64,000 bases of DNA from assembly GCA_029204045.2 (NCBI GenBank), contig CM055068.1, positions 32,371,028 through 32,435,027 of the forward strand, read 5' to 3'. The translations under genes and the position numbers were made by a program. This stretch comes from Tillandsia leiboldiana. Lineage: Eukaryota; Streptophyta; Magnoliopsida; Poales; Bromeliaceae. Shown in pieces: positions 53,417 through 64,000 of this stretch (position 1 is its first letter; each line of letters opens with the position of its first letter). The notes beneath the pieces were generated by a model. It saw only the letters and a list, made by a program, of their open reading frames with translations. It ran no database searches and was not told the origin of the DNA.

Positions 53417-56400
53417 TGTAGTGCACCGATTTCTGCGAAATAGCAAAACTCGGTAAAAATACTTGTAACACATTTCAAATGTGATTACAAGTGGGTTAGA
53501 AGCGTTTCGAATCAACGCAAAAGCCGTTGAGTCGAAAAGTGAGTTGTGGTTGGAAAAGCGAAGCCTCAAGTTTGCAAAATTTGGACCCGAGTTCGCCGAG
53601 TTCGCAAAATGGCGAAATTCGGCGAGAAGACTTCTAGCGTGTTTTAAATATGATTACAGTCGAGTTCGGTGCATTTCGGGCTGACGCGAAGGGCATCGGG
53701 TCGAAAAGTGACTTGAACCCCGAGGACTTGGCGAAATTCTGGAGTTTCTGAAATTTGTGATCACGAAGCATTTTCGGAGCCCTGTTTCGGAGACTTAGAA
53801 TAGTCAAAAAATTTAAAAGAAATCGTGGGGTGTCTCACAAAAGTTTTCTGATTAAAAGGGGTGACAAACTGAGGTGAGCGATTAAAGGAAAATTGGAGAA
53901 CGAAGCGAAGAAAAATGCTTCGTAAGTTCTGAAACTGCAGTTTTGACAGCGCAGTTGATCGCGAAGCTTTTTCGGGGCTCTCTTTCGAGCGCTTAGAGTA
54001 GCCCAAAAATTTAAAAGAAATCGTGGAGTGTCTCACAAAAGTTTTTTGATTAAAAGGGGTGAAAAATCGAGGTGAGCGATTAAAGGAAAATTGGAGAACG
54101 AAGCGAAGAAAAATGCTTCGTGAATTCTGAAACTGCAGTTTCTGACAGTGAAGTTGATCGCGAAGCTTTTTCGGGGCTCTCTTTCGAGGGCTTAGAGTGA
54201 CCCAAAAATTTAAAAGAAATCGTGGAGAGCTTAAGAAAAATTTGTAGATTAAAAGGGAGAAGAAAAATTACAGTTTCGATTTCCCAGTTGACGGCAAAAC
54301 GCGGCGTAAGAGGGATATCTGAATTTGCTCTCTGCAGGAGCAAACTGCAGGAATTGGGATAAATTGGGAATTTTTTTGGTAAGTTGGGGCATTTTGGTAA
54401 AATCACCTATCCTCCCAACTACCCACCTGCAGGAAATTAAAGTCTCTCTCTCTCTCTCTCTCTCTCCCTCTTGATTACATCTCTCTCTCTCTCTCTTTTC
54501 TGCTGAAACGAAAGAAAGAAAGAAAGAAAGAAGAAGAGGAAGGAAGGAAAGAAGAAGAGGAAGGAAAGAAGAAGAAGAAGAAGAAGAAGACATTTTTTTT
54601 CCCCTCTGCCTCTTTGTGACCAGTAAGAGTTTCCTCTCTCTCTCTCTCTTTTCTCCTCTTTCTTGGCAGGGAAGGTAGGAAAAACAAAAAAAAAAAAAAA
54701 AAGAGAGAGGTGTGCAGCTGCTGCTGCTAGAAGCAGCAGCAGCCGCATAAGCTGCGGATTCAGCAGCTTATGCTGAATCAGCATAAGCTGCTGATTCAGC
54801 TGCTGCTGCACAAGGCAGCAGCAGCTGCCAGCAACACACAAAAAAAAGAAAAAGGGAGAAATTGGATAAGAGAAGAAGAAGGAAAATTTGAGAAAAATAA
54901 AGTTAGGAAGAAAAGACTTTCTCTTCTCTTCTCCAATGAGCAAATCATCAAGTGAGGGGAAATTGCTCAAATTGAGTTTTCTCTCAAATATTTTTTTTTG
55001 GGCATTTTGCCCTAGGCTAAAGAGATCAAAAATTTTCTTTGGCCAATATGTCAAGATGGGATTATTTTTTTCCTATTCTTGTAAATTAATCCAAAAAGTG
55101 CCTCTTTGGGAGAAAAGAGACCAAGTTGATGTTTTTCCCCTTATGTTAAAAAAGGGGATTGAATTGAGAACTTCTCCTTTCACATTTTTTAAAAGGGTAT
55201 CAAGCTATAAATTTTAAGGAATTAGTGGATCATGATAACAAAATTGCTTCATGATTTCCCTTTTTTTTCATTCTAGGAAAATCTTGAAGATCAAGAGGGC
55301 AACTTTTGGTCTCTTTTAAAAGCAAAGTGAAACATTAGCTTTCATTGCTTCTCTTTTGGTCAAAAGAATACCCAAAGAGGTAAGGTTAAAATTCTAGGGT
55401 TCTAGTTTTTGAACTCTTGTGGAATTAAAATGACAATGAGATAATTTCCTTCATGGTTACATCATATTTAGGATTTTGTTTTAAAGATTAAAATATTAAA
55501 GAGATCAAAATATCCCTATTACAAGAGTATGCTAATAAAAGGGATTTTTGCAACTTTCTTTCTTTATTGGTCAAAATGAACCCATAGAAAGAAATAAAGA
55601 GTAAACCTAGGATTCTCTTTTATAGTTGTGTGGAATTAAAAAGAGTATGGAAGTGATTCCTAATTGGTTTCATTATGAATTTAGGGATTTCTTGGAGAAT
55701 AGAAGGTCAACCCATCTTATTCTTGCAAGAGCGACTAAAGGTGGGGGATTCTAGCGAACGAGGGTGACCTCTCCCCTTTGTCTTTTGCTTTTTTAACCCG
55801 AAGCATGCTAATAGAGTTAGAGTTTGTAGGAAGTATGAACAAGTGCTTGTGCGTATTCTTGAGCTAAGAAACATGGAAATGCTTTATTACATGAGTAGAG
55901 GAGTAAAAAGTATAAAGTTATGTTGATGGCATACTACATGTTAGTATGAAAATATTACTGTTGCATGATGGATATATGACATAGGAGAAAACCTAGATTA
56001 AGGTTTATGAGTGGCATTCACCATAGGACTTCACGAGTGACATTATGCTTGAGTCAACTAAGGGTGTATGTAGAATTTAAGCTTAACTTAGAGTCAAGTC
56101 TCTAAGAGAACATAGTATAGTTGAGGTTAAAATGCAAAGTGAGTAAAACCCCTAGAGTTGTCATAGGGAGTTGGGTCAATGTACCTTCACTTTAACTTCA
56201 ACTTGAGCAAGAATGAAAGTAAAAGACATAAGTCCAAGGGACTTTGGTTACCTTGAGGCATGGACCTAGGGTAAGTAAATGAGTAAATAAAAGATAAGCT
56301 AAAAGCTTAAATGAAAAGAGAAAGAAATTGCCAAGGGGCAATGTGAGCTAGAGGCTCAATCGAGAAAGAAAGAAAAGGGCACAATGTGCAAGAAAGGCTA

Positions 56401-57398
56401 AAAGCCAAGGTAAAAGAAAGGAAAGGAAAGAAAGAGTAAAAGAAAAGATATAATAAAACGGGGCGTACCTTCGGGAGTGAAACGTGGTTCTTGTTGGAGT
56501 TTAGGGCAGTGTCCCTCTCCCGGGCAGTGACCCGTATGACACGTTTTCCCGTTGGACGGGGTAACACTTGCGGGTGTTATCGGCAACCTTAGAAATCTTG
56601 TCTTATGGCAGCTTGTATGCCGGGCTGGGGCCCTGTTGGGCAAGATACTCTGAGGGTTTAGCAACTTAATTAAAGCACAAAGAAAAGCAAAGTGAGTGAA
56701 TGGTCAAGTAAGAGGTTGGGTTAGAATGGCACCTTACAACGACATAGAGTCGTGTCATGGCAAAGGTAAAAGTGTTGAGCATGCTAGTTAGAATTTACAG
56801 CTTTCCATGCTGTATTTCATTCTCTATTATATTGCTTCCATTAGACTAAGCGGTGCAGGGCATTTTCTCTCGGTGGTTGAACCCACTGGGAACTTGGTTG
56901 TAGTTCTCACACCCTTTGGGTGACATCCCCATAGGTCCAGGTACATCGAGCGAGGCACGCGACAGGGGCAAGGGCCCAGCAGAGCAGCGACCTTGCAGTC
57001 TAGAGTCGCTAGTACCATTTTGGAGTTTTTATCTTCTTGAGCGAACTTTTGTATGTGAGGAACAATGTAATCTTTAAATGTTTAAGCTTCATGTTGGAAA
57101 AGAGAAAAAAAAAATATGGATGTAAATTGTATTGTAGTTGCATGTTAAAAGAGAGTTGTATTATAAGCAAAGTATTTGTTTTCGCTCAAGTGATGTACTT
57201 TCATTTCATCTAACTATTTGTTTTGAATGACTGAAAGTTCTAAATTCATAGATATCTTCTCTGATTGCTTACTCTTCCGCTACATTGAATTGAAATTGTT
57301 GAAATAAACCGTTCCTTCGGGTCTTGAAAGGTCATGCCCGATTGGCGGGTCTGTTGGCGCGCCCGAACTGCTCAAATTGACGGTCTCGGGGCGTGACA
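53417..57398 (+). repeat. G2 3' LTR (4 kb)
   Basis: Same layout as the 5' copy. The differences I noticed are scattered single bases and length changes in the CT, GAA and poly-A microsatellites. Non-coding. Confidence 0.92.
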
Positions 57399-58376
57399 GT
57401 TCCAGTCCGGACCCCGAACCTTAATTTCTGCAAAATCGCATGAACAGTCCGAATCAGGAAATTCCAGTCCGGACCCCGAACTGTTTTTTCAGGAAAATTG
57501 CTTGAAAAAGACGACAGTCCGGATCAGCCAAATCCGTCCAGACCGCCGTGCGGGAAAAATTCTGTTAAGTCAGTTTTTGATGCTTTTCTCTTTCCAAAGG
57601 TTTCTAACATATAAATAAACCATAATTTCATCTTTTAAAAAAATGGGAAAAATGATATAGAACCGAGAATTAATCGAGATAATAGAAAGATTATAGAAAA
57701 ATCCACAAATATAGTGAAGAAAGGAAAACACGATTAAATTCATGTTTCTTCATCTATATTGTTCAATTTGATTCTAGGGTTTCCAAGCTCCTATTTTCAT
57801 AGAATCAAATTGAAGAATACTTAGATGGTATTTCCTTATCTATATATGATCTAAGTATTCGGAGGATCATCACCAAACAAAAACAACGATTTCCTAAAAT
57901 CGATGCGAGGATTCGCGTGGCCTTGTGGATTCAAGGTGCTACCGCTCTCGTGGATTCGGAGCGAGGCGCGTTCGTGTGATCGAGATGTGTCTCATTGGTG
58001 AAGACCGTGGATTCGGTTGAATGTCGTGGATTCGACGTTGAGCATCGTTGATTCAGCGTTGGGACGCAAATCGTGGATTCGAGGAGCGTTCGGAGCGAGA
58101 GGAGAAGATCAACTAGGAGCGTATGGAAAAGGTTGAGTCGTAGGTTACGGTAAATCACCTTGTACGTGTTTAATCTTAGTGGATTTCGTCATGTTATCGG
58201 TCCCGTGGTTTTTTACTCCTGTGACGGAGTTTTCCACGTAAATCTTGTGTACTTTATTTATTTTCCGCATTGGGTTATTTTTACGCAACGATTTGGTGTG
58301 TTTATTGTTTAAACCTATTCACCCCCCCTCTAGGTGGTTTTTCTCCTATTCAGATCCATATTATTCATAACCAACA
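57399..58376 (+). repeat. Diverged copia LTR E, 5' part missing
   Basis: Begins inside U3 (CAGTCCGGACCCCGAAC repeats in place of GATCCGGATC). It has TATAAATA at 57610-57617, stem-loop I (57761-57775 with 57799-57813, 15 bp), stem-loop II (57814-57825 with 57849-57860), the hairpin array at about 57904-58085 and mini-ORF MEKVES near 58121. It ends ATAACCAACA. Its 3' edge abuts element F in antisense, so E was inserted in F pol. Confidence 0.85.
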
Positions 58377-60900
58377 GAATGTCCTTCGGTGCTGATTGAT
58401 ATCTCGCGCAAATCCCAACACTAAAGGATATATCCGGGCGACTAGCCGTAAGGTAGAGTAAACTTCCAATCATGCTTCGGTAAAGCTTATCGTCTACACT
58501 GTCTCCGTGAGATTCACTTCCTAATCCCTTATTGCTAGTTCCTATAGGAGTCGGAAAGTCTTTAGAGTTTTCTAATCCGAATTTCTTGACCAACTCCTTC
58601 GCATACTTGGATTGACATAAATGAATGCCATCATCACTTTGTTTAACTTGCAATCCAAGAAAATATGTAAGCTCGCCCATAATGGACATCTCAAATTCGC
58701 TTTCCATCGTTTCGGTGAATTTTGAAGCATCGTTGTTCCTCGTAGCACCAAACACAATGTCATCCACATATATTTGTGCCACAATGAAGTTGTCCTGAAA
58801 GTGCTTCACAAAGACTGTCCGATCTGCTCCCCCTCGAGTATAGCCCTTTTCCAAAGGTGCTTTGTCAGTCTTTCGTACCATGCTCGCGGTGCTTATTTTA
58901 GTCCGTAAAAGGCCTTTTTCAGTCGAAAACATGGTTAGGCAGTTTATGATAAATGAAACCTTTCGGTTGAGCAACATAAACTTCCTCATTTAGAAAACCA
59001 TTTAAAAATGCGCTCTTAACGTCCATTTGAAAAAGTTTAATTTTAAAATGACAAGCAATCACAAAAAGTATACGAATGGACTCGAGACGAGCTACCGGGT
59101 GAACGTCTCATCAAAGTCTATACCTTCAACTTGTGAATAGCCCTGAGCAACTAAACGTGCTTTGTTTCGAACAACGGTACCATCTTCATTTTTCTTGTTC
59201 TTGAAAATCCATTTGGTACCGATGATATTTTGTTGCTTCGGGGGCTTCGTTAATTTCCAGACTTTGTTCCTTTCAAACTGATTAAGCTCTTCTTGCATTG
59301 CTTCAATCCAATAGTCATCTTGAAGAGCTTCATCAACATTGTTTGGTTCGATCATGGAGACATAACATGCAACTCCACAAACCAATTGTTTCCGAGTTCT
59401 AACTCCTTCTTGAGGATCTCCAATGATGTTTGATTCTGGATTGTCGTTGGAGATTCGAAGCGTTTGAGGTAACGGAGTACTCGGGGGTAATTGCGATGAT
59501 TCCTGCACATTGGATGAACTAGAAGAACCATGAGATGCATCAACATTTTTAGAAGAGTTATCATGTAAAGATGCAATATCATTAGCAGGAGATTCATCAT
59601 CAATAGACATATCAGGAGTAGATTTATCAGAAGAAAAGTGAAAAGCTTCATCTACTTTAACATTGAAAGATTCTATCATCGTTTTAGATTCAAGGTTAAA
59701 TACCCGATATGCTATACTATTTGTTGAATAACCCATAAAAATTCCTTCATCACTTCGAGGGTCGAATTTTCCAAGATTTTCTCGATCGCGTAAATGTAAC
59801 AGCGACTCCCAAAGATACGAAAATATTTTATATTTGGTTTTCTACTGAACCGAAGCTCATATGGTGTATTTAAAGTATCCGGGCGCAAATAGATGCGATT
59901 GATCACATAGACCGCGGTTTTAACTGCTTCAGCCCAAAAGTGTAACAGAAGTTTCCGGCTATGAACCATAACACGCGCCATCTCTTGTACTACTCAATTT
60001 TTACGCTCGACTACACCGTTCTGTTGCGGTGTATAAGGTGCAGAGAATTCATATTTTATGCCATTTGAAGTGCAAAAATCAATGAATTTAGAATTGATGA
60101 ATTCTCCACCTCTATCACTCCGAACACAAAACGATCTTTTCATTCTTCTCAATCATAATACGATGACAAATCTCATGAAAAGAATCGAAAGTATCCGCTT
60201 TCTCTTTAAAAATGCTACCCATGAATATCTAGAGAAATCATCAACCAAAGAAAAATATACCATTTACCTCCAAGCTTGGTTGACGAGTCGGCCCCATTAA
60301 GTCCATATGCAATAATTCCAATGGCCGTTTGGTTCCCACGTGGTTCAAGTTTCGGTACGTGGCTCTGGATTGTTTTCTCTTTTGACAACCTTCACACACA
60401 ATGTTTTCCTTGAAAGACAATTTAGGAACACCTCTAACTACGTCTTTATTAGATATTCTAGATAGTTTCTTAAAATTTATGTGACCTAGTCTTTCATGCC
60501 AAAGTGTTTCATTATCAAGTGACACTAGGTTACAATGTTCAGAAAAATTATTAGGAACTACATAGCAGTTATTTTGTGATCTAACCCCTATCAAAAAGAA
60601 TGAATGGTTTTTGTCAGTTACAATACATTCAACAGAAGAGAAATTAACTGAAAAACCATTATCACACAATTGACTAATGCTTATGAGGTTAGTCTTAAGG
60701 CCTTCAACAAAAAACATTGTTCAAAACCGGGCCTTCTGGAATAGTGATTGTTTCTTTTCCAACTATTTTAGAAGATCGACCATCTCTGAAAACTACAAGT
60801 CCTCCGGAGGTTTTCTCAAACGTTTGAAAATAGTTTTTATCACCAGTCATGTGATGGGAACATCCACTATCTAGATACCAAGACGAATTGCCATATGCAT
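58377..60900 (-). pseudogene. Element F pol: protease, integrase, RT, start of RNase H
   Basis: Protease motif WYLDSGCSHHMTGD is read at about 60840-60885. The integrase finger (WHERLGH, then C-x2-C as CEGC) is in 60241-60717. The core fragments are in 59712-59981 and the following frame. RT is split between 59092-59736 (KARLVAQGYSQVEGIDFDE) and 58330-58989 (YVDDIVFGA near 58757). RNase H is cut by LTR E at 58377. Stops and frameshifts near 60000, 59090 and 58900 make it non-functional. Confidence 0.82.
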
Positions 60901-61664
60901 GTAGTGATGTGTGTATGACAAGACAAGGAAGAGCTCACCTTTGCGCACCCAAACCTGACGAGTTTTGGATACGTCGGCAATGATCGTGACATTGATCTCC
61001 TTGGTGAACGCGTCTTGTTCGGTTGATCACTTTTCTTTGGAATCCATGATGACGTTGTCTTGGGTGGTGTACTACCATTGTTCTTCACCTTTGGATGGTT
61101 CTTGCGAATTTCCTGGTGGACGAACTTGTTGGTAGTTATTGCAAGTTTTGCTTGATTTGTCCGCTTGACTCCGAACTTGCAATTCCGTCTTATGTGCCCT
61201 GCAAAACCACAACGATACATACCTTGGACATTTGATCCTGACCGCAATGAGTACACTTGTTAACGTTTGATGCAATGATCTTTGTCGGAGGAGGAGCCAC
61301 CGACTGAGGCACAAACTTCGTACCACTCGAACTTGGATCCTCACCAGTTCGATCGTATCCAAGACCCAAACGATTCGTTGACCAAGACCAAGCAACTTGT
61401 CCACTTGCTCCTTCAGAAAGAAATCGTTTCAAATATTCCTTAAGTTGGAATAATGGTCTTCGTCATTTCTAATTTTTTCTGTTGAGCCTCAGAGTAGAGC
61501 TTCGAGAAGTGATTTGCTTTATCCACCAATTTGATATCCTTCTCGAAATGCTCGTTCTCTTGAAGGGAACATTTATTTTAACCAAAAAACTACCCTTCCT
61601 CTTCAAGACGTTTGAGAGAGAAGTTTGACTTTTAGCTTGTTCCTTCAAGATCCCACAACCTCTC
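60867..61664 (-). pseudogene. Element F gag, C-terminal part
   Basis: Overlapping frames at 61469-61664 (coiled-coil part next to the gap), 61190-61432 (SPSSSGTKFVPQSVAPPPT, matching the Ser/Pro linker of A) and 60867-61256 (GFAGHIRRNC of knuckle 2, then a basic linker). At least three frame changes. The gag N-terminal half is lost in the gap. Confidence 0.75.
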
Positions 61665-61764
61665 NNNNNNNNNNNNNNNNNNNNNNNNNNNNNNNNNNNN
61701 NNNNNNNNNNNNNNNNNNNNNNNNNNNNNNNNNNNNNNNNNNNNNNNNNNNNNNNNNNNNNNNN
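61665..61764. other. Assembly gap, 100 N
   Basis: Exactly 100 N, a scaffold placeholder. The contig after it repeats an earlier part of the window in reverse. Confidence 0.98.
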
Positions 61765-62194
61765 AAAAAAGCAAATAAATAGTCATCTCATCGTTTTTTC
61801 GCCGCTGAATCCAAATCCCGATGTCAGTTTCTCAATTCTCATCCGAAAATTTGCCGAAGGCCCCCGGAAAAGCCCACTTGATCCGATTTTGCGCTGGGTC
61901 CATTTCAAAAATCCAATTTTGCCAAATTCCATTCTCTAAAAAATTCCCGAAGGCATCCGGGAGAGGTGATCTTTTAACCAAAACTTCGCCCTGAGTCCAA
62001 ATTTGACATCCGTGTCGCGCGAAATCACTTCTAAACACTCGACGGGTCCTCCAAATACTCCCGTGATCCAATTATAAGCCCGAAGTCCACCCACTTTGTG
62101 TTCCAAATTGCGCACAAAACATCCAACACACCACGCAGCCATCGAAAGCTGCCAAACAACCAAAAACTCCCTGCGGGGAAACCAGGTCCTCACA
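61765..62194 (-). repeat. Gypsy G3-type LTR start
   Basis: Reverse complement of about 38039-38465, starting TGTGAGGACC at 62194 in its own sense. Small indels separate the two copies. Confidence 0.85.
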
Positions 62195-62648
62195 TGCGAC
62201 CGTTCGGTCAGGAAGCCGGTCTGTTATTATTTTGGGATTCGATGTGCCGGTCAGGGGGCTGCTGATCCCGCGGCCTGAGTTCTGGAGTTCGACAGCAGAG
62301 CAGGCCAGTGCCCGGGTTCTATACCAGTCCATTGATTGGGTTTGTTTTAGGCAGGTACTTTTATTGTTGCACTCATGCCTGGGAGCTGAGCTGGAGTCTC
62401 GTAGCTGTGATTTAGACCAGTACTAGTGTCGTTGGGAACCGTTGGGTTGACGGTCGGTCCGGGTCGTGTAGGACTTTGACCGTTGTGCGAGAGGTTTAGG
62501 ATCTTGAGTCTATCCGTATGAGAGAGAGCGTGGATTTCGACTTAGCCTGCATGTGCCACTATCGAAGCGAGTTAGTCCGATTTGGACACCCTATGTTGAT
62601 GCACTAGGGAAGCGCAGGCTTGACTGGACCAGCTGTGGCAGTCAGCTC
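62195..62648 (+). repeat. Gypsy G1-type LTR fragment, inverted copy of 37579-38038
   Basis: Reads GCGACCGTTCGGTCAGG at its left and GGCAGTCAGCTC at its right, the reverse complement of the B flank. No gene. Confidence 0.8.
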
Positions 62649-63977
62649 TGGTGGGTCGTATATAATACGGATCTAAATAGGGGAAGAAAAACACCTAGAG
62701 GGGGGTGAATAGGTGTAAACGTATAAACACTCAAAAATCGTTGCGATAAAAACCCAATGCGGAAAATAAAATAACACGCAAGATTTTTACGTGGAAAAAC
62801 TCCATCACCGGAGTAAAAAAACCACGGGGACCGATAACACGGCAGAATCCACTAGAATTAAAACACGTACAAGTGTGATTACCGTACAACTTACGACTCA
62901 ACCTTTTCCATACGCTCCTAGAGGATCTTCTCCGCTCGCTCCGACGCTTCTCGAATCCACGATCTGCGCCCAACGCCGAATCCACGGCGTCCAACGTCGA
63001 ATCCACGACGTCCGACCGAATCCACGGTCTTTCACCCAATAGCACCGTCGAATCCACGAACGTGCCTCGCTCCGAATCCACGAGAGCGATTGAACCTTGA
63101 TCCACAAGGACACGCGAATCCACGCGCCGATTTTTGGGTAAAATCGTTGTTTTTGGGTGGTGATGATCCGCCGCAATACTTAGATCAAAGATAGATCGGA
63201 AATACCATCTAAGTATTCTTAGTTGATTCAACTCAAGATGTGAGTATGAAACCTTGAATCAAACTAATCAATATAGATGAAGAAACATAGAGTATTCTCT
63301 AATGATTTCCTTTCTTCTCTATATGTGGATCTATAGCCGTATAAGATGATACAATGAAATGACGGCTATGTGGATTTACCCTAGAAAAGAAAGACATAGG
63401 GTGTATTTATAGGTTAGAAACCCTAGGAAGGAGATAAGAATCAAAAACCTAACCATTTCTGGATTTTACGGACGGCGATCCGGATCGTGATAACTGGGAT
63501 CCGGATCGTCATAACGAATCAGCCAATTCCAGGAAAACGAAGGTTCGGGATCGGATCATGTGACTACGATCCGGATCGTTCATACAGTCACCAACACATC
63601 AGTTCGGGATCCGGATTGCGAAGCAAGATCCGGAGGTTCAAGGTAGTGGTAAACTCAACGTTCGGGATCCGGATCAAGAAGACTACGATCCGGATTGCGA
63701 CGATGTATGAACGAACACTTCGGGATCCGGATCGAACAACCTGATCCGGATCCTGAACATGTCCCAAGTCCAGTTTTTGATTTTTATGCAATGAAAGATT
63801 CTTCCAAGTGTTTCTACACTACAAGAAGTATTCGGATCACACAAATTTTTAGTTAAACATACCTATCCTTTTGAATTCTTCTTTCTTGAGATTGAGTTAA
63901 ATGATCCAACTTTCTTCACCTTCAATCTTCAGGACTTGAAACTTTCACGAAACTACGCCAACTCAAATTCCGTAACA
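62649..63977 (-). repeat. Copia LTR (B-type)
   Basis: 1329 bp, in its sense TGTTACGG (63977) to GACCCACCA (62649). TATA box on minus at 63404-63411, hairpin array about 62952-63130, U3 palindromes about 63475-63750. It joins the same flank (GAGCTGACTGCC) as the B 3' LTR. Many short indels relative to B. Confidence 0.9.
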
Positions 63978-64000
63978 ATCTCCCCTTTGGCGGTTCGTGA
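63978..64000 (-). other. Polypurine tract and 3' UTR end of a copia element
   Basis: The minus strand reads GCCAAAGGGGAGAT before the LTR, with one G fewer than in A, B and D. It shows that the LTR at 62649-63977 is a 3' LTR whose element continues beyond the window. Confidence 0.85.

Larger units (their letters stand above)
45473..57398 (+). mobile_element. Gypsy element G2, long-LTR, defective interior
   Basis: 11.9 kb with LTRs of 3971 and 3982 bp that look almost identical, and an interior of about 4 kb (49444-53416). PBS at 49452-49463, PPT at 53402-53416. No gag or protease is recognised in the first 1.6 kb of the interior. RT and RNase H have stops, and the integrase core is deleted in part. 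The left flank is element C pol (GGAAG) and the right flank copia LTR E (GTTCC): no target duplication, and the flanks belong to different elements. Confidence 0.88.
58377..61664 (-). mobile_element. Copia gag-pol remnant F
   Basis: Minus strand, from the gag coiled coil at the assembly gap to RNase H, where LTR E cuts it (SAPKD near 58380). Same family plan as A-C but clearly more diverged, with several frameshifts. No LTR or PBS of its own is present because both ends are cut. Confidence 0.85.

Overview
The window is plant nuclear DNA made almost entirely of nested LTR retrotransposons. The evidence is Ty1/copia elements of the SIRE/Maximus type, Ty3/gypsy elements resembling the chromovirus/Tekay branch with very long LTRs, initiator-tRNA-Met primer-binding sites (TGGTATCAGAGC) and plant-style TATA boxes. 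No host gene was recognised. The sequence looks like repeat-rich intergenic chromatin of a flowering plant, and the species cannot be told. Two runs of exactly 100 N (10082-10181, 61665-61764) are scaffold gaps, so three contigs are joined here.

Layout: 1-1255 copia LTR (minus, cut by the window edge) inserted in the 3' end of pol of gypsy element G1 (minus, internal region 1256-6334, 5' LTR 6335-9578). G1 itself sits in a fragment of a G2-type LTR (9579-10081). After the first gap come an unclassified stretch, a diverged copia LTR fragment (10455-11001) and another unclassified stretch. Copia element A (plus) is structurally complete at 12042-23688. An unclassified LTR-like stretch (23689-25347) leads to the 3' end of copia element D (minus, 25348-27015), which is cut by complete copia element B (plus, 27016-37578). 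Then follow a gypsy LTR fragment (37579-38038), gypsy LTR G3 (plus, 38039-41065), and the 5' part of copia element C (plus, 41066-45472). Gypsy element G2 (45473-57398) has two LTRs of about 4 kb. The 3' part of copia LTR E (57399-58376) abuts copia gag-pol remnant F (minus, 58377-61664). After the second gap, 61765-64000 is an inverted copy of about 36.2-38.5 kb.

The copia family follows one plan: LTR, tRNA-Met PBS, gag and pol in one frame, a spacer of about 1.5 kb, a third ORF in the env-like position, PPT, LTR. A keeps all parts but has frameshifts in gag. B has more frameshifts and a shortened third ORF. C has lost protease and the integrase N-terminus. G2 has near-identical LTRs around a crippled interior, so it looks non-autonomous.

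The most interesting signals are in non-coding parts of the copia family. (1) The transcribed part of the LTR carries two long stem-loops followed by eight small hairpins with the same loop (TGGATT) but different, mutually compensating stems. (2) The same leader carries five minimal upstream ORFs. (3) U3 has a dense array of the palindrome GATCCGGATC. A second, smaller array with its own TATA box and a 5'UTR-type intron lies just upstream of the third ORF, which looks like an internal promoter. Separately, none of the three complete elements (A, B, G2) has matching target-site duplications, which points to inter-element recombination or assembly mis-joins.
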